Assembly (NCBI GenBank): GCA_017513125.1
Contig: JAFWDI010000017.1
Span: 37,012-101,011 of the forward strand
DNA length: 64,000 nt
Direction: 5' to 3'
Origin: Lachnospiraceae bacterium
Lineage (GTDB): Bacteria > Bacillota > Clostridia > Lachnospirales > Lachnospiraceae
In this document: one piece after another, positions 1 through 6,545 of the stretch
How positions within the stretch are numbered: the first letter of the stretch is position 1
Layout: every line of letters starts with the position of its first letter
The notes under the pieces: generated by a model
Seen by the model: the letters and a program-made list of their open reading frames with translations, nothing else
Databases searched by the model: none
What the model was told of the DNA's origin: nothing
Made by a program: the position numbers and the translations under genes

Positions 1-448
1 CGCGATCTCGGCCTGCGAGACCGTGCGGACGCTGCTGGGCTGCGAGCCCCGCTGCGCCATGGTCAGCTATTCGACCCTCGGCAGCGGTCAGGGCGAGCTC
101 GTGGACAAGGTCGTGGAAGCGGTGCGGATCGCGAATGAGAAGCGCCCCGACCTGGCCATCGACGGAGAGTTTCAGTTCGACGCCGCGATCTCCCCGGAGG
201 TCGCCGCGAAGAAGGTGAAGCGCGAGAGCAAGGTCGCCGGTAAGGCGAACGTCGTGATCTGGCCCGATCTGAACGTGGGCAATGTCGCGGTGAAGATCAT
301 CCAGCAGTTCGGCCATGCCGACTCTTACGGCCCGATGCTGCAGGGCTTTGACGGCATCGTCTGCGACTGCTCGCGCGGAGCGCCCGTGTCGGAGATCAAG
401 GGCAATATCATCATCTCCGCTGTGCGGGCGGCTGCCCTGGAGGGCTGA
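1..448 (+). CDS. pta: Phosphate acetyltransferase, C-terminal part (truncated by window start)
   Basis: The last 148 residues of a phosphate acetyl/butyryl transferase are visible; the frame is open from base 2, so the gene starts outside the window. Family landmarks are the GSGQGELVDK stretch, DGEFQFDAA, the PDLNVGNVAVK block and the SRGAPVSEI segment, all typical of the C-terminal half of Pta. The enzyme converts acetyl-CoA and phosphate to acetyl phosphate in the cytoplasm. In an acetogen this is the step that leads the product of the CODH/ACS genes at 38-53 kb to acetate and ATP. A phosphotransbutyrylase is the main alternative, but the DLNVGN block and C-terminus fit Pta better. A weak terminator follows at 493. 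Confidence 0.88.
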   Translation, partial: AISACETVRTLLGCEPRCAMVSYSTLGSGQGELVDKVVEAVRIANEKRPDLAIDGEFQFDAAISPEVAAKKVKRESKVAGKANVVIWPDLNVGNVAVKIIQQFGHADSYGPMLQGFDGIVCDCSRGAPVSEIKGNIIISAVRAAALEG

Positions 449-492
449 ACCCGGCAGCGGACCGCGGCGCGCGGGAGGTTGTCCCCGTGCTG

Positions 493-512
493 AAAAACCG
501 GGAGGTTTTTTT
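493..512 (+). terminator. Weak intrinsic terminator after pta
   Basis: AAAAACC at 493-499 pairs with GGTTTTT at 504-510 around a GGGA loop, and two more T residues follow. The stem is short and A/T-rich, so efficiency is uncertain. Confidence 0.4.
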
Positions 513-537
513 GGCGTGATTTTTGAATGACGCCCTC

Positions 538-566
538 TTGCGAAAGCGGTTTCGGTTTTGTAAAAT
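538..566 (+). promoter_or_regulatory. Sigma-A type promoter of the first MATE gene
   Basis: TTGCGA (538-543), 17 bp spacer, TAAAAT (561-566). The same -10 and spacer length occur in front of the second MATE gene at 4367-4395. Confidence 0.7.
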
Positions 567-587
567 AAGCACCGATCGAGTAGCGAG

Positions 588-631
588 GCGCGTAAATCCG
601 GATCATCCGGATTTGCGCGTCTTTTCTTTTT
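588..631 (+). promoter_or_regulatory. Leader hairpin with T-run (attenuator-like) before MATE gene 1
   Basis: Bases 588-602 and 606-620 form a stem of about 15 bp (G-T wobbles at 593/615 and 588/620) with a 3-nt loop, followed by a T-rich tract to 631. It lies between the promoter at 538 and the start codon at 647, so it would terminate most transcripts unless something prevents it. A matching element lies before the second MATE gene at 4417. Only about 15 nt of transcript precede the hairpin, too little for a known aptamer. Confidence 0.7.
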
Positions 632-646
632 GCGGGAGGTGCGAAT

Positions 647-2023
647 ATGAAACAGCATGCGGAAAACAAGCTGGGGACGATGCCGGTCCGCCTGCTTCTT
701 CTGAATATGGGGATCCCGATGATCCTCTCCATGATGCTGCAGGCGGTCTACAACATCGTCGACAGTGCTTTCGTCTCGAACATGGCTTCCGGCGGGGAGC
801 AGGCATTGAACGCGCTGACCCTGGCGTTTCCGATCCAGATGCTGATGATCGCGGTCAGCATCGGCACCGGAGTCGGGGCGAACGCGCTTCTTTCGAAGAG
901 CCTCGGGCAGGGCGATCCGGAGAAAGCCAGCCGCACTGCCGGGAACGCGCTGTTTCTGGGGATCGCGATCACGGCTGCCTGCGTTCTGTTCGGACTGTTC
1001 GGCGCGGGCGCCTATATCGCGACGCAGACTTCGAACCCGGTGATCCTGGAGATGGGCACGGATTACCTGACCGTCTGCTGCGTGATCTCGTTCGGCGCGG
1101 TGTTTTTCGCGCTGTTCGAGAAGCTGCTGCAGGCGACCGGCCGGTCCATGTTTTCGACGGTCTCGCAGATCATCGGCGCGGTCGTGAACATCGTGCTCGA
1201 CCCGATCATGATCTACGGACTGCTCGGGTGCCCGGAGCTCGGGGTGCGCGGCGCGGCCTATGCGACGGTCATCGGCCAGATCGCCGCGGCCGCGGCGGGC
1301 CTGATCTTTCACCTGAAGTTCAACCGCGAGCTGAATAAGTCCCCCCGTTACCTGAAGCCCGACGGGGCCGTGATCAGAGGCATCTACGCGATCGGCCTGC
1401 CGGCGATCATTGCCCAGGCGCTGCTGTCCCTCATGACCTACGGCATGAACCGGATCCTCGGGCGGATCGACGAGGCCGCCGTCACGGCTTACGGCCTGTA
1501 TTATAAGATCCAGCAGTTTCTGCTGTTCGCGGCGTTCGGACTGCGCGACGCGATCACTCCGGTCGTGTCCTTCAACCACGGGAAACGCGACCGCGGGCGG
1601 ATCCTGGCCGGCATTCGTTACGGCCTGCTCTATACGCTCGTGATCATGGCTGCGGGCGTGATCCTGATCGAGCTTCTCGCACGGCCGTTCTCGGGGATCT
1701 TCGGGCTCTCCGGCGCCACGCAGGAGCTGACGGTCGGCGCGATGCGCGTGATCACGCTGAGCCTGATGTTTGCGGGGGCCAATGTCGCGTTTCAGGGCGT
1801 GTTTCAGGCGCTGGACGCCGGCCCGCAGTCGCTCGTGCTCTCGGTGTGCAGGCAGTTTCTGTTCGTCCTTCCGGTCGCATTCGTATTCTCGCTTATCGTC
1901 GGGCACGACCTGTCGCGCCTGTGGCTGGTGTGGCTGACATTCCTGATCGCGGAGGGAGCGACCGTGCTGATCGCGCTCGGCTTCATGCGGAAGATCCGGC
2001 GCGAAAAGATCGATGTCCTCTGA
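647..2023 (+). CDS. MATE family efflux transporter, copy 1
   Basis: A 458-residue integral membrane protein of the multidrug and toxin extrusion (NorM/DinF) family, expected to export cationic drugs or metabolites using Na+ or H+ gradients. The N-terminal LNMGIPMILSMMLQAVYNIVDSAF segment and the repeated helical halves (FAMILY-type AYGLYYKIQQF and the C-terminal hydrophobic helices) are typical, and length matches the usual 440-480 residues. The start at 647 has GGGAGGT about 7 nt upstream. It is closely similar throughout to the 487-residue protein at 4474 (shared ALNA-TLAFPIQM, GVGVGAN/S, GLFGAGAYIATQT), so the two are paralogues. Probably monocistronic: terminator at 2036, and its own promoter and hairpin leader. 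Confidence 0.92.
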   Translation: MKQHAENKLGTMPVRLLLLNMGIPMILSMMLQAVYNIVDSAFVSNMASGGEQALNALTLAFPIQMLMIAVSIGTGVGANALLSKSLGQGDPEKASRTAGNALFLGIAITAACVLFGLFGAGAYIATQTSNPVILEMGTDYLTVCCVISFGAVFFALFEKLLQATGRSMFSTVSQIIGAVVNIVLDPIMIYGLLGCPELGVRGAAYATVIGQIAAAAAGLIFHLKFNRELNKSPRYLKPDGAVIRGIYAIGLPAIIAQALLSLMTYGMNRILGRIDEAAVTAYGLYYKIQQFLLFAAFGLRDAITPVVSFNHGKRDRGRILAGIRYGLLYTLVIMAAGVILIELLARPFSGIFGLSGATQELTVGAMRVITLSLMFAGANVAFQGVFQALDAGPQSLVLSVCRQFLFVLPVAFVFSLIVGHDLSRLWLVWLTFLIAEGATVLIALGFMRKIRREKIDVL

Positions 2024-2035
2024 ACGGAGGATATA

Positions 2036-2070
2036 CGGCGGGCCGAATGGGCCCGCCGCTTTCTTTTTTT
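2036..2070 (+). terminator. Strong intrinsic terminator after MATE gene 1
   Basis: Nine-bp perfect stem CGGCGGGCC (2036-2044) / GGCCCGCCG (2050-2058), 5-nt loop, then TTTCTTTTTTT. Its T-run end overlaps the -35 of the next promoter. Confidence 0.9.
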
Positions 2071-2097
2071 GGCATTCCGGACCTTTTCTGATACAAT
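2069..2097 (+). promoter_or_regulatory. Promoter of the YitT-type gene
   Basis: TTGGCA (2069-2074), 17 bp, TACAAT (2092-2097). Transcription would begin near 2104, about 200 nt before the coding start. Confidence 0.75.
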
Positions 2098-2103
2098 GAC
2101 CTT

Positions 2104-2226
2104 GCGGCCGGTTCCGGGAGGAGTGCGGGCCTGCGCCCGCATTGCCTGTGTCCAGAGCACCTATTCGAGAACAGACTGGGAGCACGAGGCAGCCGGCTGC
2201 CGCTTTTCTTTATTTTTTGTTTTTTC
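2104..2226 (+). promoter_or_regulatory. Structured leader RNA with terminator-like end before yitT
   Basis: The roughly 120-nt leader has an 8-bp hairpin (2123-2142, loop CTGC), a possible closing pair TGCCT (2143-2147) with AGGCA (2187-2191), and a palindrome GGCAG-CCGG-CTGCC (2188-2201) followed by a long T-rich tract (2204-2226). The AGGCA bases are shared by the two pairings, so they exclude each other, as in an antiterminator/terminator switch. I recognise no known riboswitch class. A free-standing small RNA ending at the T-tract is the alternative. Confidence 0.5.
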
Positions 2227-2302
2227 GGGCCCCGGTCTGCCTCGCATCCGCACAGGCGTCACGGGGTCACTGACGGGACAGAGGAAAGGAAGGGCAGGTA
2301 CT

Positions 2303-3184
2303 GTGGCCATTCGCTTTATCAGGGAACGAAAGACGGATTATATCTGGATCATCGCGGGTACGCTCCTGATGGCGCTCGCGACGAATCTGTTTTATTCGCC
2401 GGCGAACATGATTCCCGGCGGGTTCACGGGTCTCGCGATCATCCTTCAGCATGTGACGAGGCCGGTGATCGCGGGCGGCCTTCCGCTCTGGCTCGGAAAC
2501 CTGATCCTGAACATTCCGCTTCTGCTGGTCTCGATCCGGATCCGCGGCTGGCGCTTCGTTCTGAAGACATTGCTCGCGACGGGCGTGTTCTCGCTCTGGC
2601 TCTTTCTTATTCCCGAGTACGCGCTTGCGGCGGACGACCTGTTCCTGACCGCCGTGATCGGTGGCGCGCTGATGGGCGCGGGCCTGGGCTTCGTCTTCCT
2701 CGGAAAGGCTACCACCGGCGGCACGGACACGGTCGCGGCGATCCTGCAGCGCGCGCTTCCGCATGTCAACACGGCCCGGATCATGCCGGTCCTGGACGGC
2801 GTCATCGTTCTGCTGTCGATCTGGATCTTCGGTATCCGGATCTCGCTCTACGCGGTCGTCACGGTCGTTCTGAACGGCCGGATCGCGGATGCGATCACCA
2901 CGGGCTTCCGGAACTCCTCGATGGCCTATATCGTTTCGGATCGATATGAAGAGATCTCTGAGGCTGTAACGCGTGAGATAAAGCGCGGAGCCACGCTGCT
3001 GAAGGGAAAGGGCGCTTACACCGGGACGGACCGGCCGGTGCTGATGGTCGCGGTCTCGAAACGTCAGGCGCCGCTGTTGAAGGAGATCGTCTCGGAGATC
3101 GACGCCGACGCATTCATGATCGTGACCGACGCCAGCGAGATCCGCGGCGAGGGATTCCTGCAGTTTACGAAGGATGAGGTCTAG
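2303..3184 (+). CDS. YitT family membrane protein (DUF161 + DUF2179)
   Basis: A 293-residue protein with about five to six hydrophobic segments in the first 200 residues (the YitT/DUF161 membrane domain, with SPANMIPGGFTGLAIIL near the start and GKATTGGTDTVAAIL in the middle) and a C-terminal DUF2179 soluble domain (RGATLLKGKGAYTG to the end). Function of the family is unknown; it is a plasma-membrane protein common in Firmicutes. I chose GTG 2303 because AGGAAGG lies just upstream and the protein then starts at the usual distance from the first helix; the frame is open further upstream but runs through the leader and promoter. Its leader (2104-2226) suggests regulated read-through. Confidence 0.88.
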   Translation: MAIRFIRERKTDYIWIIAGTLLMALATNLFYSPANMIPGGFTGLAIILQHVTRPVIAGGLPLWLGNLILNIPLLLVSIRIRGWRFVLKTLLATGVFSLWLFLIPEYALAADDLFLTAVIGGALMGAGLGFVFLGKATTGGTDTVAAILQRALPHVNTARIMPVLDGVIVLLSIWIFGIRISLYAVVTVVLNGRIADAITTGFRNSSMAYIVSDRYEEISEAVTREIKRGATLLKGKGAYTGTDRPVLMVAVSKRQAPLLKEIVSEIDADAFMIVTDASEIRGEGFLQFTKDEV

Positions 3185-3230
3185 GCCGACGGGCGTGCGA
3201 ACGTCTCCCGGGCGCGGCCGACGGAGTATC

Positions 3231-4346
3231 ATGGCAGTATCCGCGAAAGAAAACCGAAATACCCGGCTGGACCTGGTCCGGACCCTGGCCATCATAGCGG
3301 TGGTCTGGATCCACTGCCAGGAGAACGGAAACTTTTCGCTTTCGATCGGCCCGGTTCCCGTCGACGCGCTGACCTACCTGTTCGGGCGCATGGGCGTGCC
3401 GCTGTTCCTGATGCTGACGGGTGCCCTGCTGATCCCGAGGGAGATCCGGCCGCTGCGGTTTTACCTCACCCGGCTCCTGCCGCTGTATCTGGTCGCGGTA
3501 TTCTGGACCTTCTTGTATTCGCTGCCCGGACTCGTCCGGGGAGCCGCGGGGCTGACCGCCGGAGCCGTGCTTCCCGCCGCGGGAGCTGCGCTCGTCCGGG
3601 CGCTCTGCATGACCCCCTCGGAAAAACATCTCTGGTATCTCGGGGTGATCTTCGCGGTCTATCTGCTGATGCCGCTGCTCGCGCAGCTGAAACGCTGCCG
3701 CACGGCGCCGCTCGCGGGGATCGTCCTGGGCCTTCTGGCCTTCACGGGGCTGCGTCTGGCCGCGGGCGTCTCGCACATTGCGGCGGACATCGTGCTCTAC
3801 ATCGCGTACGTGCTGGCGGGCTACCTGCTGACGGACCGTCTGGCCGGGAGACCGGCCGCGGAACGGAAGCCGGACGGATACGCGGGCGCGGCTGCCGCCC
3901 GGCCCCGGCCGGCACGGACGGCGGCGCTGTGGATCCTGACCGCGTTTTCGGCCGCGCTGTTTGTGTTTACCTATGTCCATGACCGGTTCCGAAACGCCTT
4001 CGCGGTCCGCGGGCTGGATGTCTGGTGGTATTACTCGCCGTTCATCATCCTGACCGCGGTGCTGCTCTTCGCGGCCCTGTACGCCGGGCCGGCACCTTCC
4101 GGGCGCGCCGCCGGCGTTCTCAGGTTTCTCTCTGAGAACAGCTTCGGCGTTTATCTGGTCCATCTGTTCGTGATCCGGGGCATTTTCCGCGGCGCGTTTT
4201 TCACGGATACCGCCCGGACCTCGGCGGGGACCGCGGCATTGGCCGCGCTCGGGACGCTGGCGATCAGCTATGCGATCTCTGCGGTCTGTGGGAAGATCCC
4301 GGGGCTCCGCCGTCTGTTTTTGAAAAAATCTTTGCAAAAGTCATGA
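3231..4346 (+). CDS. Acyltransferase family 3 membrane protein
   Basis: A 371-residue polytopic protein of the acyltransferase-3 (OatA/NodX-like) family. The N-terminal motif RLDLVRTLAIIAVVWIH carries the conserved Arg and His typical of these enzymes, and about ten hydrophobic helices follow. Such proteins O-acylate cell-surface sugars such as peptidoglycan, teichoic acid or exopolysaccharide. ATG 3231 has GGAG 4-5 nt upstream; an in-frame ATG at 3174 overlaps the preceding gene and lacks a ribosome site. The gene begins 46 bp after the YitT-type gene and may share its transcript. The residues after 190 include a low-complexity Ala/Arg/Pro patch before the next helices. Substrate cannot be told from sequence. 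Confidence 0.85.
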   Translation: MAVSAKENRNTRLDLVRTLAIIAVVWIHCQENGNFSLSIGPVPVDALTYLFGRMGVPLFLMLTGALLIPREIRPLRFYLTRLLPLYLVAVFWTFLYSLPGLVRGAAGLTAGAVLPAAGAALVRALCMTPSEKHLWYLGVIFAVYLLMPLLAQLKRCRTAPLAGIVLGLLAFTGLRLAAGVSHIAADIVLYIAYVLAGYLLTDRLAGRPAAERKPDGYAGAAAARPRPARTAALWILTAFSAALFVFTYVHDRFRNAFAVRGLDVWWYYSPFIILTAVLLFAALYAGPAPSGRAAGVLRFLSENSFGVYLVHLFVIRGIFRGAFFTDTARTSAGTAALAALGTLAISYAISAVCGKIPGLRRLFLKKSLQKS

Positions 4347-4366
4347 ACATTAACATTATATTTGGA

Positions 4367-4395
4367 TTGAGAAACGTACCGCGGAAGGCTAAAAT
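4367..4395 (+). promoter_or_regulatory. Sigma-A type promoter of the second MATE gene
   Basis: TTGAGA (4367-4372), 17 bp, TAAAAT (4390-4395): same spacing and -10 as at 538-566. Confidence 0.75.
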
Positions 4396-4416
4396 GAACA
4401 TAAGATAAGCAGCTTG

Positions 4417-4454
4417 GCGCGTAGATCCGAAACAGTCTGGATTTGCGTGTTTTT
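4417..4454 (+). promoter_or_regulatory. Leader hairpin with T-run before MATE gene 2
   Basis: Left arm from 4417 (GCGCGTAGATCC) pairs with right arm ending at 4450 (GGATTTGCGTGT); TTTTTC follows. It matches the leader hairpin at 588-620 in position and much of its sequence, while several pairs differ but are kept as G-C, A-T or G-T, which suggests selection on the structure. Confidence 0.68.
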
Positions 4455-4473
4455 CATTAGAGGAGCGGAGAAG

Positions 4474-5934
4474 ATGGAGCAGAGGGCGGACGAAAAAACT
4501 GAAAAACAGGTGAGCGCAGACCGGAAGATCCTTGCGATGGGGTTCCCGATCATTTTCACCATGGTGCTGCAGGCGCTTTATATTGTCGTCGACAGCGCTT
4601 TTGTCGGAAACATGGCGGCGAACGGAGAGCAGGCACTGAACGCCATAACGCTGGCATTTCCGATCCAGATGGTGATGGTGGCGGTCTCGATCGGCACCGG
4701 CGTGGGCGTGAGCGGGATGCTGGCGAGGTTCCTGGGCCAGGGCGATTCGGAAAAGGCCGGCCGCGTCGCGGGAAACGCCATGTTCCTGGGGATCGTGATC
4801 TATGCCGTGTGTCTGCTGTTCGGTCTGTTCGGAGCGGGCGCGTATATTGCCACGCAGACCGCGAACCCGATCGTTTTGGAGATGGGCACGAATTATCTGA
4901 CCATCTGCTGCACGCTCGCCTTTGGTCTGGTCTTCTTCGCGCTGTTCGAGAAACTGCTGCAGGCGACCGGCCGGACCACCCATGCGATGATCGCCCGGCT
5001 CCTGGGTCTGGTCGTGAACGTCGTTCTGGACCCCATCCTGATCTACGGCCTGCCCGGCCATTCGGGGCTGGGTGTGCGCGGGGCAGCGATCGCGACCGTG
5101 ATCGGACAGATCGTATCCACGGCCGTCGCCTTGATCTTTTTCCTGAAATTAAACACCGCGATAGAAAAACAGGCGTCTTATATGAAGCCCGATGCGGAAG
5201 TGATCCGCGGCATCTATGCGATCGGGCTGCCGGTCCTCATTGCCCAGACGCTGATCGCGGTCACGGGCTACGCGATGAACCGGATTCTGGGGCGCGTCGA
5301 CGAGGCGGCGATCGCGGCGTACGGTGTTTATTACCGGATCCAGCAGGTCCTGATCTTTGCTGCGTTCGGCATGCGCGACGGAATCAGGCCGGTCCTTTCC
5401 TATAATCTGGCGAAAGAGGACCGCAGCGGGATGAATGACTGTATTAGCTGCGGTATGCGGGACATGCTGCTCATCATGGTGATCGGAATGATCGCGATCG
5501 AGATCTTCGCGCGCCCGCTGGCTTCGATCTTCGGGCTGTCCGGGAGTACACAGGAGCTGCTTGTCATGGCTATGCGCGTGATCCCGCTGAGCCTGGTGTT
5601 CGCGGGAGCCAATATCGCCTACCACGGGATATTTCTGGCGCTGGGAGCCGCCCGGCAGGCGTTTCTGCTCCCTGTGTTCCGGCAGGTCCTGTTCATTTTG
5701 CCGGCCGCTTTCGGTTTCTCGCTGATCGTCGGGCACGACACATCGAAGCTGTGGATCGTGTGGCTGGCGTTTTTGATCACCGAGCTGGTGACCGTGCTGA
5801 TCTGCGTTGGGTTTATGAAGAAGATCCGCTGGGAGAAGATCGATATCCTCGACCCTGCCGCGAAGCGCCGGGAGCAGGAGCTGAGAAAGGAGCAGTCCCT
5901 GCGGGATCTCGATATGCCGTCGAACTGGTTCTAA
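4474..5934 (+). CDS. MATE family efflux transporter, copy 2
   Basis: A 486-residue multidrug and toxin extrusion transporter with the standard twelve-helix pattern. It is the paralogue of the protein at 647 but has a charged 30-residue N-terminal extension (EQRADEKTEKQVSADRK) and a charged C-terminal tail (AAKRREQELRKEQSL). ATG 4474 follows AGGAGCGGAG; the frame is open further upstream from a TTG at 4414, but that lies inside the leader hairpin, so it is not the start. Expected to sit in the cytoplasmic membrane and export small molecules in exchange for cations. The duplicated promoter and attenuator-like leader suggest both copies answer to the same signal. Confidence 0.92.
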   Translation: MEQRADEKTEKQVSADRKILAMGFPIIFTMVLQALYIVVDSAFVGNMAANGEQALNAITLAFPIQMVMVAVSIGTGVGVSGMLARFLGQGDSEKAGRVAGNAMFLGIVIYAVCLLFGLFGAGAYIATQTANPIVLEMGTNYLTICCTLAFGLVFFALFEKLLQATGRTTHAMIARLLGLVVNVVLDPILIYGLPGHSGLGVRGAAIATVIGQIVSTAVALIFFLKLNTAIEKQASYMKPDAEVIRGIYAIGLPVLIAQTLIAVTGYAMNRILGRVDEAAIAAYGVYYRIQQVLIFAAFGMRDGIRPVLSYNLAKEDRSGMNDCISCGMRDMLLIMVIGMIAIEIFARPLASIFGLSGSTQELLVMAMRVIPLSLVFAGANIAYHGIFLALGAARQAFLLPVFRQVLFILPAAFGFSLIVGHDTSKLWIVWLAFLITELVTVLICVGFMKKIRWEKIDILDPAAKRREQELRKEQSLRDLDMPSNWF

Positions 5935-5974
5935 AGAGACCGGGACGCTCCTGCGGGAGAAACCGCGATTTCGG

Positions 5975-6004
5975 TTGAATGAACAGCCGCGGGGGGCATA
6001 TTAT
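5975..6004 (+). promoter_or_regulatory. Probable promoter of the small monooxygenase gene
   Basis: TTGAAT (5975-5980), 18 bp, TATTAT (5999-6004), ending about 90 bp before the ATG at 6094. Confidence 0.5.
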
Positions 6005-6093
6005 AGCAACAGACTTCAGAGACGGGGCTTTACGGAGGCAGCAAACGGATGACCGCCCGGATGCGGCGGGCCGGAGTTCATGGAGGTGTTAAT

Positions 6094-6381
6094 ATGATCA
6101 AAGTCGTAGCCAAACAGACCGTTCCGGAAGGAAAACAGGAAGAATACCTCGCGATCGCGAAGGAACTCTTCGAGAAGACGCGTCAGGAGAAGGGGAACAT
6201 CTTTTATACGCTGAACCGCAGCGTTCAGGATCCGACCTCGCTCGCGGTCATCGAGTGCTGGGAGGATCAGGAGGCGCTCTCGGCGCATATGGCGTCGGAG
6301 CATTTTAACCGGATTCTGCCGGCTCTCGGCGCGCTCTGCGAGGGGGAAGGCTCGATCGAGGTGTTCGAAGAGATACTCTAA
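6094..6381 (+). CDS. Antibiotic-biosynthesis-monooxygenase-fold protein (YgiN-like)
   Basis: A 95-residue single-domain ABM/dimeric ferredoxin-like-fold protein. The N-terminal VVAKQTVPEGKQEEYLAIA and the central VIECWEDQEALSAHMASEHF match the family's usual beta-alpha-beta pattern, with the conserved W and the H-x3-xHF region. Relatives include quinol monooxygenases such as YgiN and small heme-degrading enzymes, but many are uncharacterised. The start at 6094 has a perfect GGAGGT at 6082-6087; an in-frame ATG at 6049 is earlier but has no ribosome site. It stands alone between its own promoter and the hairpin at 6412. The precise substrate is unknown. Confidence 0.85.
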   Translation: MIKVVAKQTVPEGKQEEYLAIAKELFEKTRQEKGNIFYTLNRSVQDPTSLAVIECWEDQEALSAHMASEHFNRILPALGALCEGEGSIEVFEEIL

Positions 6382-6411
6382 AACTTACAGTTCATCTTTT
6401 TTTCATAGTAG

Positions 6412-6468
6412 ATACCACACTTTTGAACGGAATTGTCCTTGAAAGTTATTCCTCAGGTGTGGTATTTT
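6412..6468 (+). terminator. Long-loop hairpin with T-run, probable terminator
   Basis: ATACCACAC (6412-6420) is perfectly complementary to GTGTGGTAT (6457-6465), followed by TTTTGTTATTTG. The 36-nt loop is unusually long for a terminator and could hold a folded element, for example GGAATTGTCC near 6429. It may end the upstream gene or act in the leader of the ligase gene. Confidence 0.5.
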
Positions 6469-6545
6469 GTTATTTGTTAAATTATGGATTACTCTGCCGT
6501 TATATGCGCTTTTGCCGTCCGGCGGAGAAAGAAAGGACATGGCTC

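Noticed and set aside
588..631. Known riboswitch (guanidine, preQ1 or similar) before the first MATE gene
   Set aside because: Only about 15 nt of transcript lie before the hairpin and no aptamer motif is recognisable; the element is reported as an attenuator-like hairpin instead.
2069..2302. Upstream ATG 2069 as start of the YitT-type protein
   Set aside because: The frame would begin inside a terminator T-run and promoter and add about 78 residues without membrane or family features; GTG 2303 has a good ribosome site.
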